Counted from the stretch's first letter, positions 8,677 through 17,051 are shown. The stretch is 64,000 nt of DNA from Amycolatopsis sp. MtRt-6 (GCF_017308975.1 NZ_JADWPD010000045.1:1-64000); one strand, 5' to 3'. Program-made: numbers and translations. Notes: generated by a model not told the origin, from the sequence alone.

Positions 8677-9723
8677 ATGACAGAACTCAAGTACAAGATT
8701 CCGGACCGAGTCACCCTGGACAGACTGGCCACTTTGGTGGCTCTCCACGACCACGCCGGCTCCGTGGCGGACACCGCGGGCGCGATCAAGCGAAGCGAGT
8801 CCAGCGTGAAGAACCACATTCGCGAGCTGGAGCAGGACCTCGGTGGCGGCCACCTGGTCGTCCGCACCAACGGCTCGATGCCGATCACGCCGCACGGCGA
8901 GGAAATAGTCCGCCGCGCCAAGGAGCTTCTGGAACGCGCCAGCGGCCTGGCACGGGTGGGGCGCAAGGAGTGCACAGTGGCGTTCCTGCCGCAGCACGCC
9001 CACATCGTCGCGAAGGCAATGAAAGAACTGACACGGACAACCGACATACTCCTGCGCCTGGAAGTCCTCGCGGAGCACCACCGCTCCCGAGTCGGTTTCG
9101 AACAGCACGTGCTTGCTCCGTTGGCGCATGGGGCGCTCGACCTGGTCATCGGCCTTCCGACCACGGGGAAAGGGCTCGCGACGCGCCCGCTTTACCGCAC
9201 CCGGCTCGTCGCGATGGTCCCCCGCCGGAATGCCCCCGAGCATCTGCCGCTGGCTCGGCTCGTCCGCGAGCACAAGCTGCTCGTCCCACCGGCTGATACA
9301 CGGTCAAGGGTGCTTCTCGACGGTGAAATCGAAGCACATATTCCGGCGGAGCTGAGGAGCCGGAAGCACATAGAGCTGGAAGCTTATGGCACCAAAGTGC
9401 TGACAATCTTCGCTTACGAGGGACACGGAACCGTCGTGGCGCCCGAAGACATAGCTCAGCCGTTCATGTCCGACAAGGCGTTCGGGGGCAGCCCGGCCGC
9501 GGACTTCGCGTGGGTACCCGTCACCGTGGACGAGTCCGGCGAACCACTCACCCACCGCGTCGTGGTAACGATGCCGGCCAACGCAGGTCAGCGCCAACGA
9601 GACCTGGAGAGCATCGTGAAGGCGCTCCAAGATGCGTCCGCCGCGCTCGATGTGGGCACCGACGGCCACAGCTGCAACCGAACGCCTGGACTCCGGCGCG
9701 ATCCCCAGGGGTCACAGGAATGA
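8677..9723 (+). CDS. LysR-family transcriptional regulator
   Basis: A 348-aa regulator. Its N-terminal winged HTH (about 10-70) shows the LysR pattern (TLVALHDHAGSVADTAGAIKRSESSVKNHI, given here only as an outline of the helices), then a linker helix and a periplasmic-binding-like effector domain (about 95-320). The ATG at 8677 is chosen because the longer frame (to 8539) is not LysR-like and AAGGAC precedes this ATG. It is divergent from the minus-strand membrane protein gene. The usual divergent LysR target would be that gene, but the effector is unknown. Confidence 0.75.
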   Translation: MTELKYKIPDRVTLDRLATLVALHDHAGSVADTAGAIKRSESSVKNHIRELEQDLGGGHLVVRTNGSMPITPHGEEIVRRAKELLERASGLARVGRKECTVAFLPQHAHIVAKAMKELTRTTDILLRLEVLAEHHRSRVGFEQHVLAPLAHGALDLVIGLPTTGKGLATRPLYRTRLVAMVPRRNAPEHLPLARLVREHKLLVPPADTRSRVLLDGEIEAHIPAELRSRKHIELEAYGTKVLTIFAYEGHGTVVAPEDIAQPFMSDKAFGGSPAADFAWVPVTVDESGEPLTHRVVVTMPANAGQRQRDLESIVKALQDASAALDVGTDGHSCNRTPGLRRDPQGSQE

Positions 9724-9765
9724 CAGGATGCTTGGCTGGAGAATTTGCCGCTCGCACGAGGAGGT

Positions 9766-10959
9766 CTACTGGCCGTCCGTGATCTCCGTATCCCAATCGA
9801 TGTGGTACTGAGTCAGCCACGCCGCCGTGTTGCGCGGGCCGCCCTTGAGCCGCTTGGAGATCGCCATGTCGCGGATGAGCCGCTTGATCGGTCCGGGTGT
9901 GGCCGTGCCGCCCATCCTCGCGCTGGTCGCCACCAAACGCTCGACTCGCTCCCGGCGCTGCTGCTCGTAGGCCCGGAACGCCGCCGCCGGTTCCCGTAGG
10001 TCGCGCAGGCACTTGGCTAGGACGACGGCGTCCTCCATGGCCATCGACGCGCCATGCCCGGCGTTCGGCGCCGCAGCATGGGCGGCGTCGCCGATGACGA
10101 TCATTCGGTCGGCGTGCCACCTCGGCGTGGATGCGATGTCGTAGCCGTTGCTCGCGCGGATCTGCTCCGACGCCTCGACGATCGCCGCCGCCGGCGACCG
10201 ATCTCGCCGAAGCAGCGTCGTCGCCTGCCGTTTCCACTCCTCGAGCGAGGTCGACGCGAGTTCGGCCTTGGACAGTTCCGGGCGCGGCAGGTTGACGAAC
10301 CACCAGGTCTCGCCGTCCGGCGCGGTGGTGTAGGCGAAGAAGACACGCTTGCCGTAGATCATCCGATACACCCCGGGCAGCGGGTCGACCGGCGCTTGCC
10401 GGGCATAGCCGCACAGCACGACCGTTCCGGTGTAGCGCGGCTCGGGCGCCTCCGGGTCGATGAGGATTCGGGTGGCCGAGTGGATGCCGTCGGCACCGAT
10501 CAGCAGGTCGCCTTCGCGGCGGGAGCCGTCTGCGAAGATCGCCGCTATGCCGTGGTCGAGGTTGGTGTCGACGTCGTCGAGGCGCTCGCCGTGCGCGATC
10601 TGGACCCCGCGCCGGGTGGCTTCCTCGTGCAGCACCCGGTACAGCTCGGCCCGTTTGATGGTGTGCGGCCCGTACGCCCCGGCGGTGCCGCCGCCGATGG
10701 GTGCTTCGCCGAGCTTCTTGCCCGAGCCGCTCCAGAAGAACGCGCGATCGGCTGGGAAGGACGCCTGCAGCACTGGCTTGTCGGCGTCGATCGCGTGCAG
10801 GGCGTCGAAGCCGTTGTTCATGATCGTCATGAACGCGCCGACGTCGTCCGCGCCCGTCTCGTAAGCCTCGTAGACGACGGAGTCGATGCCCGCCTTCTGC
10901 AGGGCCATGGCCGTGACCGGACCCGCGATGCCTCCGCCGATGATCAGCGCCTTGGTCAT
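9766..10959 (-). CDS. FAD-dependent monooxygenase
   Basis: A 397-aa class A flavoprotein monooxygenase of the UbiH/PHBH type. The FAD dinucleotide motif GGGIAGP lies at about residues 8-14. A DG motif occurs in the middle (LLIGADGIHSATR, about 152-164), and the GD motif with the following FAD loop (VIGDAAHAAAPNAGHG) at about 295-310. It would hydroxylate an aromatic or other small substrate using NAD(P)H and O2. Its start overlaps the DUF6545 gene stop by 4 nt, making it the last gene of the XRE-protease-membrane protein module. The substrate is unknown. Confidence 0.85.
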   Translation of the reverse strand: MTKALIIGGGIAGPVTAMALQKAGIDSVVYEAYETGADDVGAFMTIMNNGFDALHAIDADKPVLQASFPADRAFFWSGSGKKLGEAPIGGGTAGAYGPHTIKRAELYRVLHEEATRRGVQIAHGERLDDVDTNLDHGIAAIFADGSRREGDLLIGADGIHSATRILIDPEAPEPRYTGTVVLCGYARQAPVDPLPGVYRMIYGKRVFFAYTTAPDGETWWFVNLPRPELSKAELASTSLEEWKRQATTLLRRDRSPAAAIVEASEQIRASNGYDIASTPRWHADRMIVIGDAAHAAAPNAGHGASMAMEDAVVLAKCLRDLREPAAAFRAYEQQRRERVERLVATSARMGGTATPGPIKRLIRDMAISKRLKGGPRNTAAWLTQYHIDWDTEITDGQ

Positions 10960-12080
10960 CCTGCTCCCTTCGTCTCCAGGCCCCGGGCCAGTTGCACCAG
11001 CTCGCGGACGTCAGCGTCGAGCCCGTCGCCTTCCGGCAGCGCGACCGGGACCGCCTTCGCCGGAACAGGCTCACCGGCCGCGTGCGCGGCGAGCGCCTGC
11101 CGCAGACGGCTAGGCAGGCCGTCGGCGCTGTCGGTCTGGGCCAGGTACGGGCTGATCCGCACCAGGCCGTCGCGGCATTCGACGACCCGGCGGTAGTACC
11201 GACGGTGCGTCCCACGCAGACGCAGCGCATCACGCCACGGCGCGGCCGGCACCCGGTCCAGCGCGTCATCCGGAAACTCCGCGTGCAGCACCGTCCACAG
11301 TGGTGCCAGCTGCCGATACCCGCGGCGATGCCGCCACCAGACCCGCACCGCACCCACCCGGGTCATCACGGCGGGATAGCTGACTCCGGCCAGGAACAGC
11401 AGAACACCCGGCATCAACAGGACCGTGACGGCGATCGCGCCCGCCACCGTCCCGGCGGATCCGCCGCGATCAGCAACCCCGACGCGGTAAAGCAAGCCCA
11501 ACACGATCGCGGGCACGAAGACACAGTTCGCCAGCACGATCGCGACCAGGCCGACGGCCGCGATCCGCAGTCCCCGGCCGAGCCTGCCGCCCGCCTCGCG
11601 GGCGTACCGCCAAGCCCAGACCGCCGCTGCGGCGAAGCCGAGCGCCATGAAGACGTCGGCCGCGATGAAGAAGACCGCCACGCTCGGCACCGACTGGTCG
11701 TTGGTCCGCGCCGACGCCGACGTCACCAGCGCGGCGACGAGAAGCACGATCTCGGCGGCCAGCAGCAGGCCGGCGTACCAACCGGCGCGTCGCCGCGCGA
11801 CCGCGCGCTCCCGCGCCGAGAAAAGGAAGAAGCACACGAGGCTGTACACGCCGACCAGCAGAAGACCGTGCTGAATCAGCCGCGCGATCATCGGCGGCAG
11901 GCCCAGCACGTAGGCCCCCTTGTTAGCCGCGGCACCGAACGGGAACGCCACGGCCAGGCACGCCACGAACGCCGTCACGGCGCGCAGGGCGGCGTTCCGC
12001 GGGTTCCGCGCGAGTCTCCCGGCCAGCCACAGCAGCAAGGCGGCCGACGTGATCCCGTACGCAAGGACCAGAGGTGTCAC
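10956..12080 (-). CDS. MAB_1171c/DUF6545-type membrane protein
   Basis: A 374-aa protein with about seven hydrophobic helices in the first 240 residues and a soluble, Arg-rich C-terminal domain. The family (named after MAB_1171c, DUF6545 C-terminus) typically lies next to an ImmA/IrrE-type protein and an XRE regulator in actinomycetes, as here. The GTG start at 12080 gives a GTGA overlap with the protease gene; the longer upstream frame is a shadow of that gene. It is annotated elsewhere as a putative transporter, but transport has not been shown, and nothing here identifies a substrate. Confidence 0.75.
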   Translation of the reverse strand: MTPLVLAYGITSAALLLWLAGRLARNPRNAALRAVTAFVACLAVAFPFGAAANKGAYVLGLPPMIARLIQHGLLLVGVYSLVCFFLFSARERAVARRRAGWYAGLLLAAEIVLLVAALVTSASARTNDQSVPSVAVFFIAADVFMALGFAAAAVWAWRYAREAGGRLGRGLRIAAVGLVAIVLANCVFVPAIVLGLLYRVGVADRGGSAGTVAGAIAVTVLLMPGVLLFLAGVSYPAVMTRVGAVRVWWRHRRGYRQLAPLWTVLHAEFPDDALDRVPAAPWRDALRLRGTHRRYYRRVVECRDGLVRISPYLAQTDSADGLPSRLRQALAAHAAGEPVPAKAVPVALPEGDGLDADVRELVQLARGLETKGAG

Positions 12081-12628
12081 AGCCACCCCAAGCGGCCTTC
12101 GAGCGCGGCTCCCATCTCCTGGGCGGCATCGCCCGATCTTCCGCGGGCACCGACCTGGTCGAGGACCGATGCCCACTCCAGGATGATCGTCGCTGTTGTC
12201 TCGGCCTCGCGCTCCTGGTCGGTGTCGTAGGAGGTGCGCCGCAGAGCCCGGCGAACGGCGTCCGGCTCGAGATCCGGGTACCGCTGGCGCAGGCTGTCCG
12301 GCGACATGTCCGGGTAGAGCCCGGCGAGGAGTTCGTCGTCGCACGGATCGCTTTCGTGGCCGGCCAGCAGGTGGCCGAGCTCGTGCAGGATGATGTGGTT
12401 CTGGTGCGGTCGGCTGGTTTCCCGCTGGTACAGGATGTAGTCCGCCGGGCGGGTGCTGATCCACACGCCGAACGGGCCGGGCACCGGAATCGAGTGGGCG
12501 AGCAGGCGAATCGGCTTGCCGCGACGTTCGCCGACGCGCCGGCACAGCTCGACGACGTCCAGCGGAGGCCGGATGTCCAGCTCCTTCAGCAGCCGCCGGC
12601 ACCGGCGGCGCAGCAGCCGCTCGTTCAC
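12077..12628 (-). CDS. ImmA/IrrE-family metallopeptidase
   Basis: A 183-aa protein with the zincin motif HELGH (about residues 80-84, in the context IILHELGHLLAG) and a downstream acidic region (QEREAE, about 141-146) that can supply the third zinc ligand. ImmA/IrrE proteins cleave or inactivate a partner XRE repressor. The stop overlaps the next gene by 4 nt, and the ATG overlaps the upstream XRE gene's stop by 4 nt. Its most likely substrate is that XRE protein (inference from pairing). Confidence 0.85.
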   Translation of the reverse strand: MNERLLRRRCRRLLKELDIRPPLDVVELCRRVGERRGKPIRLLAHSIPVPGPFGVWISTRPADYILYQRETSRPHQNHIILHELGHLLAGHESDPCDDELLAGLYPDMSPDSLRQRYPDLEPDAVRRALRRTSYDTDQEREAETTATIILEWASVLDQVGARGRSGDAAQEMGAALEGRLGWL

Positions 12629-13074
12629 TGCTCCCCTCGCTCTCGCGCTGCCTGCTGATCGCGGTAGACCACGTCGAGCAGGTCCATGACTAGCTGACGG
12701 CGATCCGGAGTCAGCTCGCCGGCTCGCATCGCGATCCGCTGTGCTTCCTGGTCACCGACGTTCGCCTTGAGGCGTTCCTGTTCCGCGGCCAGGTCGCGCA
12801 GCTGCTGGTCGACGCGGTCGGTCACGTCGTCGTCGAAGAAGTAGTTGACCGGCACCCCGAAGAACTTGGCCAGCCCCTCGACGTGCTTGATCGTCGGGTT
12901 GTCCCGCTTGCGCTTGCGCAACTGCCAGATGTACGTGCCGGAGATCTTCGTGCCGGCGACCGTGATCGAGTCCGCGGCGAAGTCGTTGCTGTACTCGTCG
13001 CCTTCCGGCGATTTCGTGACGGCGAACAGGTGGTTCAGCTTGTCCGCGAAGTCACGTCCGCGTTCGGCCATCAC
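12625..13074 (-). CDS. XRE-family HTH regulator paired with ImmA-like protease
   Basis: A 149-aa DNA-binding protein with an N-terminal XRE-type HTH (about 8-75, including ISGTYIWQLRKRKRDNPTI outlining the recognition helix region) and a C-terminal charged helix (about 95-148) that could dimerise or be the protease target. It opens the four-gene minus-strand module. The start at 13074 (MMAERG) could also be the next ATG. Likely autoregulated through the inverted repeats in 13114-13187. Confidence 0.75.
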   Translation of the reverse strand: MMAERGRDFADKLNHLFAVTKSPEGDEYSNDFAADSITVAGTKISGTYIWQLRKRKRDNPTIKHVEGLAKFFGVPVNYFFDDDVTDRVDQQLRDLAAEQERLKANVGDQEAQRIAMRAGELTPDRRQLVMDLLDVVYRDQQAARERGEQ

Positions 13075-13113
13075 CCCTCCTCAGCTCCCCTCGAAACTAC
13101 CGCCGAACAGGCC

Positions 13114-13131
13114 TCTTAACTCAGATTAAGA
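13114..13131. promoter_or_regulatory. TCTTAA-N6-TTAAGA inverted repeat, candidate operator
   Basis: Two exact 6-bp arms (TCTTAA and TTAAGA) separated by 6 nt stand out as an AT-rich pocket in GC-rich DNA. They lie between the divergent XRE and HxlR-like genes. A second copy of CTTAAG occurs at 13181-13186, followed by GATCA and TGATC arms at about 13186 and 13202. Regulator unknown; the XRE or HxlR-like product is the obvious candidate. Confidence 0.4.
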
Positions 13132-13223
13132 CCCGATCAGGTGAACACCCGTCCGATAGTTGAGACACGACCTGCGGAAACTTAAGATCAACTGCCTGGG
13201 GTGATCGAACCGGGGAGGGAACG

Positions 13224-13676
13224 ATGACTCGACCGAGCACACAGGCGATCACCGCCGAGGACGCCGAGCGCCTGCGCAAGCTGCACGACGCGAAGCAGCT
13301 CTTCGGCGGCGACTGGATGACAGCGATCCTGCTGGCGTTGAAGAGCGGTCCGAAGCATTACACCGAGCTGCTCGACATGGTCGGCTCGCTCAACGATGCC
13401 GCGGCCGCGAACAACTGGTCGGGACGCCCGCGCGTGCTCCACGCCAGCGTCCTGACGCGCACGCTGAAGACGATGACAGCCGACCGCCTGATCGTCCGCA
13501 ACCAGGAAGCGGGCGTCTTTCCACCGTCGGTCGTCTACTCGCTGGCGCCGGCAACCCGGGAAGCGCTCGAAGCAATGCAGCCACTGGCCGACTGGGTCAG
13601 CCGGCACACGGACATCGTCGACCAGGCGCGACACCGCCGAAGCCCGGATGCGGAGAACGGCCGCCGCTCAGCCTGA
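13224..13676 (+). CDS. HxlR-like winged-helix regulator
   Basis: A 150-aa protein with a winged helix-turn-helix of the HxlR/MarR style: LFGGDWMTAILLALKSGPKHYTEL and RVLHASVLTRTLKTM outline helices and the wing (about 25-90). Unlike typical redox HxlR proteins no N-terminal Cys is present. It is divergent from the XRE gene, with GGGAGGGAACG just before the ATG at 13224. It ends 9 nt into the convergent prepilin peptidase gene. Its target could be the neighbouring module or itself. Confidence 0.75.
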   Translation: MTRPSTQAITAEDAERLRKLHDAKQLFGGDWMTAILLALKSGPKHYTELLDMVGSLNDAAAANNWSGRPRVLHASVLTRTLKTMTADRLIVRNQEAGVFPPSVVYSLAPATREALEAMQPLADWVSRHTDIVDQARHRRSPDAENGRRSA

Positions 13677-14294
13677 GATCGCGGCAAGCGTGCCGCAGGC
13701 GAAGGCGACCGCGATCATGGACGGCCCCATAGGCACCTGCCCCTCCCGGAACGAGTACCTGCGAAGCAGCACGCCGACCAATCCCGCCACCGCGGTGAAC
13801 ACGTACGTCGCGAGTAAGCCGCCCAGGACCCACGGCCAACCGAACCAGCCGAGCAGGATGCCGACGCTCGGAGCGAGCTTGACGTCGCCCGGTCCTGGCT
13901 GACCGGTGACTAGGTAGGACAGCAGCAACGCGGCGCTCCAGGCCGCGCCGCCGGCGACGGCTCGCAAGCCGCTGCCGAGGTCGTTGCCGACGATCGCGGC
14001 CGCGAGGGTGGTGACGACGGCGGCTCCGCCGAGCGGCAGGCTGAAGCGGTCCGGGATGCGGTGCTCGACAGCATCGACGACGGCCGCGGGAATACCCAAC
14101 GCCACGAAGGCCGCTCCGAAGGCGATGGTGGCCGGCACCCACGCCGCCACCGCGGCTCCGGCAGCCGGGACAGCTACAGCGGCCACGACTACGGCCCAAC
14201 GCGGCAGCCTCGTGTCCGCAGCCCGGCGCACGAGAAGGATGACCACGGGCGTCAGCACCAAGCCCACCGCCAGCCCGACAGCCAGACGCAGCAT
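13668..14294 (-). CDS. A24-family prepilin peptidase
   Basis: A 208-aa, almost entirely hydrophobic aspartic protease. The two catalytic Asp contexts are visible: D in VVDAVEHRIPDR (about residue 70) and the diagnostic GPGDVKLAPSVG (about 129-140). It lacks the N-terminal methylase/zinc domain, as in TadV/FppA-type enzymes. It probably cleaves the pilin-like leaders of the Tad locus at 80-1097. The start at ATG 14294 is preferred; a longer frame is low-complexity. It ends at 13668, overlapping the convergent regulator by 9 nt. Confidence 0.85.
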   Translation of the reverse strand: MLRLAVGLAVGLVLTPVVILLVRRAADTRLPRWAVVVAAVAVPAAGAAVAAWVPATIAFGAAFVALGIPAAVVDAVEHRIPDRFSLPLGGAAVVTTLAAAIVGNDLGSGLRAVAGGAAWSAALLLSYLVTGQPGPGDVKLAPSVGILLGWFGWPWVLGGLLATYVFTAVAGLVGVLLRRYSFREGQVPMGPSMIAVAFACGTLAAISG

Positions 14295-14367
14295 CCGGCA
14301 CCCACCCCACGATCGTAAGACCCAGAGATGATCATCGTAGGGATCAGACCGCGGGTCCGCCTCCGCG

Positions 14368-14598
14368 TCAGCCCTTACAGGCCGAGGCCAAGGGCGAGCC
14401 GTCGGGCGCTCCGCTGACGTCCTCGTCGAGAACGTGCAGCTCGAACCGTGCCGTGTCGTAGCCACCGGCTTCCCAGGCGAGGTCGCTGTCGCCGAAGCGC
14501 CACTCCCGGCCGCTCGCCCGTTCCCTCAGCAACCACGCCACGGCAACCTCCCGGCTCAGCGATCCCGATCTCGGCTCCGACGAACCTATCAGAGTCAT
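14368..14598 (-). CDS. hypothetical 76-aa protein
   Basis: A 76-aa acidic ORF beginning at ATG 14598 with an EWRFGDSDLAWEAGGYDTARFELHVL core that looks like real protein rather than GC shadow. It starts right at the edge of a LexA-like box (14598-14613) and has no Shine-Dalgarno, so it may be leaderless. It lies opposite the divergent PLP enzyme gene. No family recognised, and the alternative is that it is noncoding leader. Confidence is moderate at best. Confidence 0.4.
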   Translation of the reverse strand: MTLIGSSEPRSGSLSREVAVAWLLRERASGREWRFGDSDLAWEAGGYDTARFELHVLDEDVSGAPDGSPLASACKG

Positions 14599-14613
14599 AG
14601 AACATGCGTTCGA
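14598..14613. promoter_or_regulatory. LexA/SOS-like box
   Basis: TAGAACATGCGTTCGA matches the actinobacterial SOS box TCGAAC-N4-GTTCGA at 11 of its 12 fixed positions. It overlaps the ATG of the 76-aa ORF and lies 40 nt upstream of the GTG start of the PLP enzyme gene, a normal spacing for a repressor site over a promoter. LexA control is inference from the motif. Confidence 0.55.
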
Positions 14614-14653
14614 TGAACGTTCCCGAGCCTCCCGAAGCCCTAAGCTGACGAGC

Positions 14654-15541
14654 GTGAGCTCGAGCGACGGCGGAACGACCGGCCTCCCTCGCTTGCCGTC
14701 GCCGCTGCACGAGCTACCGGACGAGCGGCTCGAACGCCACGGCGTCCACCTCCAGCTCAAGCGAGACGATCTCATCGACCCGGAGATACCCGGCAACAAG
14801 TGGCGCAAGCTTCGCTACAACCTCCAGGCTGCCCAGGAGCAGGGCTACACCAGGCTTCTGACCTTCGGTGGCGCGTACTCGAACCACATCCGAGCGACAG
14901 CCGCGGCCGGGCGGCTATGGGGCTTTGACACGGTCGGCATCATCCGAGGTGAAGAGCACGAGCCACTCAACGACTCCCTTGCCCACGCTGCCGAATGCGG
15001 CATGACTCTGACGTACCTGGACCGGACGACGTATCGTCGCAAGACCGAGCCCGATGTACTTGCGGACCTCGCCCGGCAGTTCGGCCCCTGCTACGTCTTG
15101 CCCGAAGGCGGCAGCAACGGCCTGGCCGTACGCGGCACCGCCGAACTCGTCGACGAGATCACCACGGAATTCGACGTCATCTGCTGCGCCACCGGGACCG
15201 GCGGCACGCTCGCCGGCATCGCCTCCGGCATGTCCGGTCCAGAACGAGCGCTCGGCTTCGCAGTCCTCAAAGGCGCGAGGTTCCTGGAAGAAGAGGTCCG
15301 CCGACTTCAACAGGAGGCATACGGAACGGCTACCACGAACTGGGCAGTCGACCTCGACTTCCACTTCGGCGGCTACGCGAAACGCAACACCGTGCTCGAC
15401 GACTTCGTCATCGACTTCACCGAACGCCACGGCGTCACCCTCGACTGGGTCTACGAGGCGAAGATGATGTACGGGATCTTCGCCCGAACCGAAGCAGGCG
15501 ACTTCCCGCCAGGTACCAGGATCATCGCGGTGCTGAGCTAA
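14654..15541 (+). CDS. PLP-dependent enzyme, ACC deaminase/D-cysteine desulfhydrase family
   Basis: A 295-aa fold type II PLP enzyme. The PLP lysine is in PGNKWRKLRYN (about residue 48), followed by the FGGAYSNH motif (about 72-79) and a Gly-rich phosphate loop (CATGTGGTLAGIASGM outlines it, about 176-191). These fit 1-aminocyclopropane-1-carboxylate deaminase/D-cysteine desulfhydrase relatives. The GTG at 14654 is the start; no good Shine-Dalgarno is seen. The upstream LexA-like box suggests DNA-damage control. The exact substrate cannot be told from the sequence. Confidence 0.8.
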   Translation: MSSSDGGTTGLPRLPSPLHELPDERLERHGVHLQLKRDDLIDPEIPGNKWRKLRYNLQAAQEQGYTRLLTFGGAYSNHIRATAAAGRLWGFDTVGIIRGEEHEPLNDSLAHAAECGMTLTYLDRTTYRRKTEPDVLADLARQFGPCYVLPEGGSNGLAVRGTAELVDEITTEFDVICCATGTGGTLAGIASGMSGPERALGFAVLKGARFLEEEVRRLQQEAYGTATTNWAVDLDFHFGGYAKRNTVLDDFVIDFTERHGVTLDWVYEAKMMYGIFARTEAGDFPPGTRIIAVLS

Positions 15542-15544
15542 GGA

Positions 15545-16570
15545 CTACGCCTTGCCGTGGTACGCCTGCTGGGTGGCCGGCGAGACGTCAGTCTCACACC
15601 GCTCCAGACGCCATTCGCCGCTGTTGATGGCGAAGTCCCGCCCGAACCCGAGCCACATCCCGCTCATCCGGCGCCCCGCCGGGTCGATCACCATCTGCAG
15701 TGTGCCGTGGTACGAGGCTCCTTTGTAGTAGCCGGTCGGTGATGTTTCTTCACGCCACGTGCCGGTGGCGACCGCCATGTCCCTGCTCAACTCCAGCCGC
15801 AGGCGCGAGCCGGTCGAATGGGGCAAACTCTGCCCGGCCAGCCGGCCGCCGTGCGCACGCAGCACAACGTAGTGCTCCCCGGTGAATACCTTGCGACGGC
15901 CGGAACTGGGGTACTTGTATTGGCTGTGCCAAATCCCGGACAGGTCGGTCTCTGCCTCGGTGCCACCGGGCAGCGAATCGGCCCCCGCAGCATCGGTCGT
16001 CAACGCCCATCCCGCTGACGCCAGCGAAAGCGCCGCGCTCACCTTCAGCAGCACAGACCTCCGGCTGACCGCGTTTCCACCGGATTGAGACCATGTCGAG
16101 GCCATCTGCGCCAGCTCCCGCACGTCGATACCGTCAAGCCGAGCCACGAGTTCCTGAAACCCGTCCTCGTCCGTCGGCTTGAGTTCAACGAGCTGCTGCC
16201 GTACCCGCTGCGCGTCGTCTGCAGCGCGGAAATCGGCAGCGTCTGCCACCAGATCGGCAACGCTGCACTCGTAGAGCTCAGCCATCTTTTGAAGCACCCC
16301 AAGGGAAGGCGCATGCCCGGTATCCGCCGGCCACAACTCCCAGTACGAGAAGTTCTTGAACGTCTTCGGTTCGTCGGGCCATCGCTTGTTCCAGTGCTCG
16401 GCAACGTCCCGCTGGCTCCAATCGCGGACAAGCCGCAGCGCCACACGCATGTTGACGTGGTAACGCCCGGCGAACACTTGCGCGATCTCGACCCAGGTCT
16501 TTGACTGGGCCCGAAGCTCGGCAGCCAATTGCCGCTGCTCCTGCCGCAGGCTGCGCGTCGCGGATGGCAT
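15545..16570 (-). CDS. HTH protein with internal twin-arginine/membrane segment
   Basis: A 341-aa protein with an HTH-like N-terminal region (residues 1-115; WVEIAQVFAGRYHVNMRVALRLV outlines one helix pair). Mid-protein SRRSVLLKVSAALSLASAGW (about 169-188) combines a twin-arginine and a hydrophobic helix. The C-terminal ~150 residues (DLSGIWHSQYKYPSSG, then beta-strand-like repeats) look like a small extracytoplasmic sensor. This plan suggests a membrane-anchored one-component regulator, though the segment could instead act as an unusual signal. The ATG at 16570 is preferred over the frame to 16747. The divergent small gene at 16815 may be its target. Confidence 0.65.
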   Translation of the reverse strand: MPSATRSLRQEQRQLAAELRAQSKTWVEIAQVFAGRYHVNMRVALRLVRDWSQRDVAEHWNKRWPDEPKTFKNFSYWELWPADTGHAPSLGVLQKMAELYECSVADLVADAADFRAADDAQRVRQQLVELKPTDEDGFQELVARLDGIDVRELAQMASTWSQSGGNAVSRRSVLLKVSAALSLASAGWALTTDAAGADSLPGGTEAETDLSGIWHSQYKYPSSGRRKVFTGEHYVVLRAHGGRLAGQSLPHSTGSRLRLELSRDMAVATGTWREETSPTGYYKGASYHGTLQMVIDPAGRRMSGMWLGFGRDFAINSGEWRLERCETDVSPATQQAYHGKA

Positions 16571-16798
16571 CTCGTACAGGCCCCTTCTCCTGGGTGCTGC
16601 GCACCGTACCCAACCTGAAGTGTCTCCCAGAACGTCCCGGTTGAACAGGGACATCCTGCCCGTCAAGATCACGGTAGAACTGGGTGGTTTGGTCGTCTGA
16701 TCTGCGGTTTTCTGGTTTCGGACACCGCGACAAACCGGTCTACGCAATCACCCGACCGAGTCGGTGGACACCCACTCGACTTCGACCTCGAAGGCTTC

Positions 16799-16806
16799 AA
16801 GGAGGT
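16799..16806 (+). promoter_or_regulatory. perfect Shine-Dalgarno deciding a TTG start
   Basis: AAGGAGGT lies 8 nt before TTG 16815, so the small ORF starts there, not at the ATG 51 nt further upstream. Confidence 0.7.
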
Positions 16807-16814
16807 ACAGGACA

Positions 16815-17021
16815 TTGGACAACACGTCACCTGTGGAAGTCAGCCGCGTCGGCTCTCCGGTGACGGCCACCCCGCGATGGCCCACTGCGGCCGACCTGGC
16901 CATGGCCGAGGAACCGTATTACGTCCTCCTCAGCCGCGTCCTCCACGGCTTGCGTCACCTTCCGCGAACCCGCGAACGGAGCTACGAGCCCGCTACAACC
17001 GCGGTACCGACGGCCGCATGA
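16815..17021 (+). CDS. small protein of 68 aa, TTG start
   Basis: A 68-aa protein starting at TTG 16815, set by a perfect Shine-Dalgarno. The sequence is polar with a central amphipathic helix-like stretch (AADLAMAEEPYYVLLSRVLHGL) and an Arg-rich end. It is transcribed in the same direction as the following DUF5753 regulator, 30 nt downstream. Divergent from the HTH/twin-arginine gene. No family recognised; it could be a partner of that regulator, as small proteins often are for XRE/DUF5753 regulators, but nothing shows this. Confidence 0.55.
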   Translation: MDNTSPVEVSRVGSPVTATPRWPTAADLAMAEEPYYVLLSRVLHGLRHLPRTRERSYEPATTAVPTAA

Positions 17022-17051
17022 CCTGGACCGGCAACTCAACAAGGAAAAACC

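Noticed and set aside
14375..14710. Second, Arg-rich minus-strand ORF in the PLP enzyme promoter region
   Set aside because: Composition typical of a shadow; the 76-aa frame on the same strand has more protein-like text.
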